Shown piece after piece: positions 55,618-64,000 of a stretch of 64,000 nt of DNA. The stretch lies in NCBI GenBank assembly GCA_015183035.1, contig JACZZP010000001.1, positions 2,294,001 to 2,358,000 of the forward strand, in the 5' to 3' direction. The position numbers and the translations under genes are program-made. Below the pieces are notes generated by a model that saw nothing but the letters and a program-made list of their open reading frames with translations, did not search any database and was not told the DNA's origin. This DNA is from Meloidogyne chitwoodi (Eukaryota > Nematoda > Chromadorea > Rhabditida > Meloidogynidae). Each line of letters begins with the position of its first letter. Position 1 is the first letter of the stretch.

Positions 55618-58600
55618 ATGATTGCTAATCATTCAATATCAACTCAAAAACAAGCTTCAAAGATTTGTGAATTACCACAGGACATTAGTCGTAGAATTTG
55701 TACAGGATTAGTAATTCTTGATCTCTCGGGTGCATGTAGAGAATTAATTGATAATGCATTGGATGCAAATTCAACAAATATAGGTTCTTTTTTAATTAAT
55801 TTTAAGCTGTTTTTTAATTTTTTAGAAATTAAAACAGTCGAGAATGGAACAGAATTAATTGAAGTTATTGATAATGGAAGTGGGATAATTTCTGAAGATT
55901 TTGATAAAATTTGTATATTTTAAATTTTATTTTTTTTAAATTTTCTTAAAGGTAAGCCACATTGCACTTCAAAATTGACTGGTTTTGAAGATTTTGCTTC
56001 TCTAAATACTTTTGGATTTCGTGGAGAAGCTTTAAATGCATTGGCTAATACATCGTTGTTTTAATTATTTTTTATTAATTTTTTTAAATTTAGACAAGTA
56101 CAAATTACAACTAGAGATGAAAATTCTAGATGCGCATATAAACTTACTTTTGATAGAAATGGTGAAATATTGAAGAAAGAACAATGTTCAAGGCAGGCAG
56201 GTTATTTATATAATAAATAAATAATTTAATTTATATTAAATATATTGAGGGAATAATAGCTTAGTCTTCCCTTCAATTTTTTACTAATTTTTATTGTTTA
56301 CTTGGAAGCCATTTTGGACAAAAATTGAAAATAAAATATTAAATCACATTTTGTTTTAAATAATTGAACCTTTTGATACTTTAAATTGTTAACAAATTTT
56401 ATTTTAACAATTTTTAGAAAGGATCAACTATATCAATTTCAAATATCTTCAAACACTTGCCTGTTCGACGCCAAGAACTTTTGCGTTCTTCGCGTCGTGA
56501 ATTGCTTAAATTGGTTGAATGTATTCAGTCATTTGCAATTTCACATCCAAATTGTCGTTTTAATTGTTCAAATATTGTCAATGGGTAACCAACTTTTTTT
56601 TTAAATTTTATTTAAAAAATGACTTTATTTTCTTTAGAAAAAATTCTCAATTACTTTCTTCTCCAGGCGGGAATACTTCATTAATAGATGTAATTACTAA
56701 TTTACTTGGAATTTCAAAAAATGAATTAATTGAATTAAATGAATCAAATCCACAAGAGGATATTCAGCAAATTTATAGAATTAATTCAAATTGTGAAAAT
56801 ATATTTGAACAAATAAAGTATTTTTGATTTTTAAATAAACTTTTTTTATATTTTAAAATTTTGAGAATTAAAAAAAAATTTAAAAAAATAAATTATTAGA
56901 TTGAATGGTTTTGTTAGCAGCTTTGAATTTGGACGTTGTCGAATTATTAAAGAAAAACATTTTATTTATGTTAATGGACGTCATATTGAATCTCAAAGGG
57001 TTTTTTTTAATTTTTTAAAATTATTTATTATTTTATTTTTTAAAGTTGTCACGTATTTCAAATGATTTGTTTGGGCAGTTTAATAAATGTGGACAACGTT
57101 GTATTTTAATTCTTTTTATTTCAATTCCCTCATCTACTTTAGATGTAAATGTAACACCAGATAAAAGAACTTTATTTTTACATTTTGAAAAAGAGGTTTT
57201 TTAATTTTATTATCTTTAAAACACTTTTTTAATTTTCTAAATTTTCCCTTATCTTAAACACTTTATTTCTCAGCTTTTTGCAAAACTTCATTCAACACTA
57301 ATTTCTACTTTTTCCAAAGTCTCAAGTCAATGTTCTAATGCTAGTATTGTTGAGGATTTAATGAAAAATAAATCTTATTCTTTATCAAAATCTCAGCGTT
57401 TACTTTATGATTTTAATTCATCAAATAATCTTTTAAATAATATTAAAAAATTGGAGAAAAATAATAATATTGAAAATATTAGTAATTTTTGGTTTGTTTT
57501 TTCTTTTTAAAATAATTAATATTATTTGTGGGAGACATTTTTTTTGAATAATTTTAATTTAAAGTTAGAGAAGGTCAAGTAATTTAAATTTAATTATAAA
57601 TTCTTTTTTTGAGCATTAAATCTTTTATAATTTTATTTTTTTTTATTTTTTAAGTCAATCTTCAACTTCTACAAATTCAACAACAAAAGAGTTGTCAAAA
57701 ACTAGCAATTATATTAATAATAAAAAAACAGAAAAAACAACTCAATTAAAAAACAAATTAACAATTTCTTCATCATTGGAAACATCAACTACTTTTAATA
57801 ATGAAAATTCAACATTTTCTTCTTCATCTTCTTCTTCTTCATTAATAAATAATTATCGTCCACATCAAATAATTAAAATAAATATGAAAGATTTAAAAAA
57901 TAAATATTTAAAAAAGAGAAAAAAAGAAAATAATAAAAATAGTATTATTTCAATTGAAGAAATAGAAGAATTAAATTTTGATGAGAATGATCAATTATTA
58001 ATTAAAAATAATATTGAAAGAAAACTTTCTTTAATGTTAAGGTATAATAAATATTATAATTTTTTTTTTATTTTTAATTTTTTTTGAAATTAGAAAATCA
58101 GATTTTTCTCAAATGAAATTAATTGGTCAATTCAATAATGCCTTTATTCTTGCTAAACTTGGAAATAATAATTTATTTATGATAGACCAACACGCAGCAG
58201 ATGAAAAATATAATTTTGAAATGCTTCAATTAAATTATAAAATTAAATCTCAACGTTTATTTAAAGAAAAAATTTTAAAATTTTCTCCTTTGGATTTTGC
58301 TTTATTAAAAGATAATTTGGAATTATTTAATAAAAATGGTTTTGAATTTTCTTTTGATGATAATAATAATGATGATGATGATTTTATTAATGAACAAGGT
58401 TTTTTTTAATAAATATTATTTTTTTAAATATTAGATAAATATTTTTGGTTATTTTTTTTTGGAATATTATAATGAATTTTTTTTCTGTTTTTTAGAAAAA
58501 AATTTTTTTCCAATGACCTTAAAAAATTAAAAAAATTAAAAATACATTTTCAGATTCAACAACACAAAATTCTTCTTCTTCTGTTAAACTTGTTGCACTG

Positions 58601-58917
58601 CCAAATATTGTTGGTCATAGTTTTGATAAAAATGGTTAGAAGAGAATTTAATTTAAATAAATTTTATTTTATTTTTTAAAGATATTGATGAACTTCTCTC
58701 ATTAATTGCTGAAATGCCTGGTCAATTACACAGACCTCGAAAAGTTAGATCTATTTTTGCATCAAAATCTTGTAGAAAATCTGTAATGTTTGGACATCCA
58801 TTATCTAAATATAAAATGAAACAGATTATTGAAAATATGGGAAAAATGGAACAACCGTGGAATTGTCCACATGGAAGACCAACAATTAGACATCTTTGTA
58901 TTGTTAATTTATTATAA
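55618..58917 (+). CDS. pms-2: DNA mismatch-repair protein PMS2 (MutL homologue)
   Basis: The endonuclease subunit of MutL-alpha, partner of MLH1. The GHKL ATPase motifs are intact: GACRELIDNALDANST (general-base Glu and Mg-binding Asn), EVIDNGSGI, KPHCTSKL, TFGFRGEALNALAN, and GSTISISNIFKHLPVRRQEL. The transducer domain follows (FVSSFEFGRC, IYVNGRHIES, VNVTPDKRTLFLHFEKE). After a Ser/Asn-rich linker comes the C-terminal domain with the metal-binding endonuclease motif DQHAADEKYNFE (DQHAx2Ex4E), FASKSCRKSVMFG, and PWNCPHGRPTIRHL. These separate PMS2 from MLH1 and PMS1. About 13 exons. The interdomain linker is shorter and of lower complexity than in vertebrates. Confidence 0.92.
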
Positions 58918-59220
58918 AATATTTTTAAATTTATTAAATTTTGTAATATCATTGTCAGGTCTCAAATCTTTAGAAAAAATTAATATTTCTTTAAAAGGAA
59001 TTTTTTTACTTTATAGAAATAATTAGTGCCAGTTTATTCCTTCACAATTTTAAAAAAGACTAAAATATTAAAAAATAAATTAAAGGAAATATATCATTCT
59101 GGGCTGGCCCTTTTATATAATGAGTGAAACATAGCAATAATAAACTTTCTAAAACTAATTTAAAGTATAATGGTTAAAAAAAACCTAAAAATTCTGCTGA
59201 GTTATAGTCAATGTTGTTAA

Positions 59221-60530
59221 TTAATGCAGCAAATTCCAATTTTCAATTAAGTTTAATAAATCTTTCTTCCTCGATATGTCTTTTATTCTTGCAAATAGAC
59301 TGTCCTTAGTTTTGCCAATGTAAAACAAATTTTTGACGTTTTGATCTTCACTTTTTCGACGTAACAAGTAAACAATTCCACTTCGTTTTGTTGTTACAGT
59401 ATTTTCTAAAGTTGCATTACACTCAATTATTACACAAAACTCAATAAATATGTCAGTTATTTGTGAAATAATTTTTCTTTTCTTATTTGAATCATAATTT
59501 ATTGCATAAATTTTAATATCATCATTTAAAATGTACATTTCATAGGAATATTCTGGGTACGAAATCTAAAAGGGAGCAAAAATATAGTTAGTTTTTAAAT
59601 TAAAATTTTTTATTTTTAAAATTAATACATGGTATTACTATATTAATATCTTCTGATAATTTCTTAATTTATCTTGAAATTCAATCGCCTTTTGAGGTGT
59701 TTTTCCACTATATTTTTTGCTTAGTTCGTATTCAAGTAATTTCTAAAATAATATGTTAAGAATGCTAAAAGAAGGAAAATTAGGTAAAACTTTCGAATAT
59801 GGCTTATTACCAAAATTTGTTTGTGTTGGTTTTTGGGCTTTATTCATCATACTAAGCCACATCGAAAGTTTCACCTTAATTTTTTACCATTAATTCTTGG
59901 GTGTTCAGATAATTGTATTTTGTTGACCAGTACGCCATTGCTTAAGCACTGAAACATGCGCTTATAATTCCTTTCGTTCCTCTTGTATTTTCTGCATTGA
60001 TCATATCTTTTAATTTTCCATTTATAAACATTTCAGTAAGTATTGGTGTATGTAACATCGCCTGGATAATTACATTTGCAAAACAACAATTCTCAATTTT
60101 TATGCCTCCAAAAACCCAATATCCATCAACCTTGTGTCCACGCCAATATTTGCGACGTCCAAATTTATTTCATCAATTTCAAAAGTTTCCAACCCCACCA
60201 AGCTGTTCTAGATTATCAATAAAAGCTACCAAACATACTTGACGGCAAAATGATACACAGTAAACTGCAGCCTTTTCACCCATAAAATCGATTAAGTTAA
60301 TTTAATATTATAGAATTAATATATTTATCAAATAAATTATTTTATTATATTATAAAATTTAGTTACCTTCCTTTAAAATTTATTACACATAATAAATCGT
60401 CACTATTTGCTGCATCGATAACTAGATGATGCCTATGATCCTCAGGGCATTCATTAACATTATTAGGTAAATTATTTTGTTTTTTATTGAATTTTTTTTC
60501 GTTATTATATTTTTTAATTGTTGTTTTCAT
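59221..60530 (-). CDS. GIY-YIG-domain protein, gene model incomplete
   Basis: The last exon (59565-59221, about 114 residues) encodes ISYPEYSYEMYILNDDIKIY, then a GIY-YIG-like core: GIVYLLRRKSED, NLFYIGKTKDSLFARIKDI, with the Gly-x-x-Tyr, YIG and following Arg expected of this nuclease fold. A likely first exon (60530-60367) encodes MKTTIKKYNNEKKF and HRHHLVIDAANSDDLLCVIN. A segment at about 59740-59650 (YELSKKYSGKTPQKAIEF) may be a middle exon, but the phases do not join simply. The intron contains a broken Merlin-type transposase. The domain lacks the usual C-terminal Glu region, so it may be truncated. Family similarity to nematode GIY-YIG proteins is inferred from motifs only. Confidence 0.45.
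59940..60300 (-). pseudogene. Degenerate Merlin/ISXO2-type DDE transposase fragment
   Basis: On the minus strand the frame reads AAVYCVSFCRQVCLVAFIDN, then LGGVGNF and a stop; a second frame gives FEIDEIN; a third gives KFGRRKYWRGHKVDGYWVFGG, then KDMINAENTRGTKG. Order and motif (ID-E-x-KFGRRKY-x-RGx-V-x-G-x-WVFGG) are those of ISXO2-like transposases of the IS1016/Merlin group, whose first catalytic Asp is in the IDE motif. At least two frameshifts break it, and the C-terminal half with the remaining catalytic residues is not found. It is a dead relic. Confidence 0.8.
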
Positions 60531-60617
60531 TTTATTTATAATATATATACTTTTAATAATCGTTAAATTCTCTATAATATTATATAATAGTAGTAAAATA
60601 TTTATGAATGAACGCCA

Positions 60618-60678
60618 ACTTTGGGTCAAGGCAATGAGAAGGAGAAGAGAAGTGACTCCTCATTGCCTTGACCTAAGC
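60618..60678 (+). other. Perfect 15-bp stem hairpin, miRNA-precursor-like
   Basis: Arms 60624-60638 (GGTCAAGGCAATGAG) and 60659-60673 (CTCATTGCCTTGACC) pair perfectly with a 20-base loop, and about four further pairs extend the base. It lies about 90 bases upstream of the putative GIY-YIG gene start. It could be a short miRNA hairpin on either strand or the tip of a decayed foldback element. Confidence 0.4.
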
Positions 60679-61023
60679 TACTTTTCTCACAGTCACTACT
60701 CTTTTTTCCATTCATTTTTCATTGCTCTAATTCTCTTTATTTAAAATACTATTTCTCAACTAGAGTCCGCGCGAATAAGTAATACAGAGAAAAAGAAATA
60801 CAAAAAATTTTCAGTTCACCAAAAGTTCATTTCACCAAAAAGTTCGTCAATATAAAACTTTTAAAAAGTTCATTTCACAAAAATTAATAAGTTTTTAAAA
60901 ATTTAAAAAATATAAGTTTTCCCAATCGCGCACTAAAAAATCTCTTACACCTTTTAGTTTGTTGGCATTCCTTTTTATAATTACTAATTACTCTTAATGA
61001 CACCCACGACGGTCTCCCTGCTC

Positions 61024-61411
61024 CGGAACAGGCCAGCTCAGTGTTGCCATTTCAGTGTTGCCAGCTCAGTGTTGCCATTTCAGTGTTAGCCAGCTCAGTG
61101 TTGAGCCATCTCAGTGTTAGCCATTTCAGTGTCACCGTTAAGGCTAAAAATCTCATAAGAAATCGGACCCGGATCGGGCCCGGAACCTTGATTTTATCAG
61201 AAACTAACATTATTTGTTCTTATTATTTTTTTCTTACTTTTTTTTTTACTAAAATTCCGGTTCGTAGATGTCGGAAATTCTGTACTGGTATTAACTGGCC
61301 CAACACTGAAATGGTTAACACTGAGATGGCTCAACACTGAGCTGGCTAACACTGAAATGGCAACACTGAGCTGGCAACACTGAAATGGCAACACTGAGGT
61401 GACCCCTACCG
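61024..61411. mobile_element. Long-TIR element, CAGTGTTGCC modules, 9-bp duplication
   Basis: Each arm (61024-61135 and about 61300-61411) holds seven alternating CAGTGTTGCCATTT / CAGTGTTGCCAGCT / CAGTGTTGAGCCATCT modules, and the two arms are near-identical inverse copies. A perfect 9-bp direct duplication TCCCTGCTC flanks the element (61015-61023, 61412-61420). The same sequence produces almost identical open frames on both strands; these are not genes. Confidence 0.88.
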
Positions 61412-61420
61412 TCCCTGCTC

Positions 61421-61885
61421 TTACTACTCGAGAGAAATAAATTTTTTAAATTTTGCCTGCGGCGCTAAAAATAATCATAAACCTGAAATTTTTAAAATTT
61501 ATTCGTCACGAAAACTCAACCTGACAGATTCACTCAACTAGAGGCAAACCTGAATCCAAACTACAAGTGAATTTATCCGGGCTAGGGGGCAGGCTTTGTG
61601 TACAACCCACGGGGAAGAGTTATATCAATGAATCATATCGATAAACTCGAAAAAAATTAAAATCAAGAATAAATCTTTAGCAAATTATTGAACACCTAAC
61701 ACCAAATAAAGATAGGTATAGGACCTTCCCTCGTTGTTCCACAACTTTCGTCCTTTTTTCCAAACCTAACCTGTAATATTTTATTTTTTATTTAAAAAAT
61801 TTTTTTACTCTAATGTCCGTCCGCAAGTATCGTTCCGCAAATGGTAGTCCGCAAGTGTCGTGGTCCCAATAAAAGACATAAAAAT
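61421..61885. other. Transposon-rich intergenic region
   Basis: No gene. Bases 61810-61860 contain three TCCGCAA(G/A)TG-type modules of the family seen at 7596-7753, suggesting one surviving arm of such an element. Confidence 0.5.
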
Positions 61886-62781
61886 TAGTGACCGGAAAAA
61901 TCGATTTTTCCGGACTTCCGGACCGGATTTTGGTTTTGTGAGTAGTGCCGGACCGGATCCGGCCGGACTTTTCGGGATTAATCCAGGTCCCGAATTAGTC
62001 CGGACTTTTACAAATCCGGACTCCGGCTGAAATTAGCCGGATTCTGGACCGGACTTGATTTTTTATTGATTTTTCAAAAAAATATAAAAATATTGGTAAA
62101 AAACTTATATTTTCAAAATAAGCAACAAAAAAATTTTATTAATAAGAGTAATTCAATTGTGGGATTGCTTTGTTCAAAAAAATCAAATATTCAGCATTTT
62201 CTGGGGTAAGATTGGACCTCCTATAATCGAATACATCTCTTGCTACGCTGAAAATTTCTTCACTTTCAACACTTGTAGAAAGCGTAGTCAAATATTTAGC
62301 CGCTAATTGAGCCAACCTTGGATAGTTTTTATTGTTCTTTTTCCACCATTCGAGTGGGTCAGAACGCTGCGTGGCCTTCTCATTTCCAACATAATTTTGT
62401 ATTTCTTCATCCAGATCGTTTGGCTTAGATAATACATAAATTCGATAATTTATGTAATAAGAGAAAAATTAATTTACTAAGTAATTGCTAAATATTTATT
62501 TACGCCACAAAACTGCATTTTATAATTCTCAATCGTCCTCTTTTACATTTTTCTTAACATTATGCCAAAAAAAAGAAAAATTGAAAAATCCGGAATTAGG
62601 TACAAAAAAATCGCCGGATTCGGATCCGGACCCGGATTTTGTGAACAGAGCCGGACCGGATCCGGCCGGATTTTTCGGGATTAATCCGGGTCCGGAAAAA
62701 TCCGGAAATTGCGAAAAAACCTGGATTTGGGACCCGGACTCCCGAAAAATCCGGCCGGATCCGGTCCGGCGCCGGTCACTA
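61886..62781. mobile_element. hAT element remnant with intact ends
   Basis: 896 bp, with TIRs TAGTGACCGG and CCGGTCACTA and a perfect 8-bp target duplication ATAAAAAT (61878-61885, 62782-62789). Subterminal regions are packed with CCGGA/TCCGG words on both sides. It carries only the C-terminal part of a hAT transposase (62139-62445), so it is an internally deleted, non-autonomous copy. The intact ends and duplication suggest fairly recent insertion. Confidence 0.92.
62139..62445 (-). pseudogene. hAT transposase C-terminal dimerisation domain fragment
   Basis: About 100 codons without a stop: [20 protein letters not shown], then [56 protein letters not shown]. The WW...YP.L...A..YL...S..SE..FS pattern and terminal N-L-x-P-E-x-x-x-L-x-FL are typical of the hAT dimerisation domain. 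The DDE catalytic domain is absent, so it is not an active transposase. Confidence 0.88.
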
Positions 62782-62789
62782 ATAAAAAT

Positions 62790-63178
62790 CAATTTATTTT
62801 ATTTTTTTATCGATTTTTACTCAAAATAAACTTTTTTTAAAAAACCGCAAAAACCGGGCGGTAAACCGTTAACCGGGGGGACCGTTATTAACCGGCTTTG
62901 TCCTACTTTAATGAAAAGTATGAGGCCTAAATAAGTACAGATATGATTTGTGAGCAAAATCAAAAATCCTTTTTTAGATTTTTTAAACTATTAAAAAAGA
63001 ATTTTTTTTAATTATAAAATAAAGGGGATTATTTTTTAAAATAATTATTTAAATAAATTTATTTATATTATTATCTAAATACTAAATTTATTAAAAATAG
63101 GTAATTTTAAAATTTTATTTATTAAAAAATAATTTAATTATTTAAATTTATTTTTTCTCTTTTTCTTTAATTATTTTT
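62790..63178. other. Intergenic region
   Basis: A short GC-rich stretch near 62840-62900 (AACCGGGCGGTAAACCG, GTTAACCGGGGGG) may be another element end; its partner is not seen. The rest is AT-rich low complexity. Confidence 0.4.
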
Positions 63179-63322
63179 TTATTTCTTTTTCAAATTAATT
63201 TCAATATTCCCTTCTTTATCCAAAGGAGCAGCAATAGCATTTGTTAAAGTTGGTCCATTAATTAATTTTAAAATAAATAAAATAATAATTAAAATTGAAC
63301 AAAAATTAAATAATTTTTTCAT
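63179..63322 (-). CDS. 47-residue secreted peptide, unknown
   Basis: A single exon, too small for most gene finders. It starts MKKLFNFCSILIIILFILKL, a clear signal peptide, then INGPTLTNAIAAPLDKEG and NIEINLKKK. The mature peptide would be about 25 residues with no cysteine, ending in a basic tail. Codon use is as AT-rich as the three secreted-protein genes at the other end of the window. No homologue is recognised. Small size in AT-rich DNA means a chance open frame is possible, but the signal-peptide layout argues against it. Confidence 0.45.
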   Translation of the reverse strand: MKKLFNFCSILIIILFILKLINGPTLTNAIAAPLDKEGNIEINLKKK

Positions 63323-64000
63323 TTCTAAAAAAAAATTTTTATTTTTTAAACTAAAATTTTAATTTTTAAATTAAAAAATAAAATTTTAAAAAATATTTTA
63401 ATTATAAAAAATTTTTTTTTAAATATTTCAGTTAATGAAGGATTAAAATGAATGAGAAAATATTTATTTTAAAACTAAAAAAGAAAAACTTTATTTTACT
63501 GCCACGTTGAAAATTAAATAAAAATTAATTTTTATTTATTTAATCTTTCATTCTTTAATTTAAAAAAAAATATTTTTTTTTACTTAATAAAATAAATATC
63601 TTAACAAACAAAGCTTTTAAGTTTTTTTTTAAATTTATTACAAACTATTAAAAATTCTAATAATAAATTTAAAATTAATTAAAATAAATTTTTTTTCTTT
63701 TTTGATAAACAAAGAAAATAAAAGAAGAGAAAATTCTTTTTTTTTTAATTTTTAAAAATTATTTTATTTTTATAAATTTTATAAAAAAATATTTAATTTT
63801 AGAAAATTATAAAATAAAATTTAATTAAAATTGTGGGTATGTTTTGCTTATTTTGATAGATTATTGCGAATTTATATTAGTGGATATTAAATTAAAAAAA
63901 ATTTTTTTTAAAAAAAGATAAATCTCTGATTATTTTAAAAATATAGCTGTGTTGGGATGATTAATTTTTATTATTTTTTTTAAATTTCTTCTAACTAAAT
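63323..64000. other. AT-rich intergenic end of window
   Basis: Extremely AT-rich, low complexity. No feature recognised. Confidence 0.5.

Noticed and set aside
61041..61394. Nearly identical open frames on both strands starting MLPFQCCQLSV
   Set aside because: They are translations of the inverted arms of the 61024-61411 element, not genes.
62485..62829. Open frames rich in SDPDPD or SGSGSE across 62529-62829
   Set aside because: They read through the CCGG-rich subterminal repeat of the hAT element; no protein family features.

Overview
This window looks like nuclear DNA of a nematode, most likely a plant-parasitic tylenchid such as a root-knot nematode (Meloidogyne-like). The organism call is inference. 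The evidence is about 80% AT, many small exons with introns of roughly 40-100 bases that often end in TTTTAAG or TTTTAG, and trans-splice-like acceptors just upstream of several start codons. There is also a spliced-leader RNA gene, and genes with clear nematode counterparts (lag-1, age-1, spon-1, mppb-1, glr-7/IR25a, pms-2). Nothing in it is bacterial.

Layout. 0-7.5 kb: three plus-strand genes for small secreted proteins that share a signal-peptide motif; the second is probably frameshifted and the third carries a nested pair of inverted-repeat elements in an intron. 8-11.8 kb (minus): a basic nuclear-looking protein and the CSL transcription factor LAG-1. 12.1-14.3 kb (plus): mitochondrial processing peptidase beta, head-to-head with lag-1. 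14.3-16.8 kb: gene-poor, with a structured RNA candidate. 16.8-23.9 kb (plus): an AT-hook protein and the class I PI3-kinase AGE-1. 24.4-25.4 kb (minus): a HAD pseudouridine-5'-phosphatase. 25.7-27.2 kb (plus): IFT43. 27.5-28.7 kb (minus): a TMEM86/YhhN lysoplasmalogenase. 30.2-31.4 kb (minus): an unrecognised two-pass membrane protein. 32.3-34.3 kb (minus): a secreted LECT2-like protein. 34.9-36.5 kb (minus): a tau-tubulin/CK1-family kinase. 37-44 kb (plus): a possible operon of a small unknown protein, PDE12 and TMEM245. 44.2-49.2 kb (minus): IR25a/GLR-7. 50.4-54.8 kb (plus): F-spondin. 55.2 kb (minus): the spliced-leader RNA gene. 55.6-58.9 kb (plus): PMS2. 59.2-60.5 kb (minus): a GIY-YIG-domain gene fragment with a broken Merlin-type transposase in its intron. 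61-62.8 kb: transposon-rich. 63.2 kb (minus): a 47-residue secreted peptide.

The most striking non-genic signal is a set of short non-autonomous elements of unrelated sequence that share one architecture. Their terminal inverted repeats (TIRs) are built from reiterated short modules, and most have G-rich ends. Seven of the ten have recognisable 8-9 bp direct duplications at the flanks. A decayed Merlin/ISXO2-type transposase and two hAT elements with perfect 8 bp target duplications lie in the same window and are candidate sources of the mobilising enzymes.
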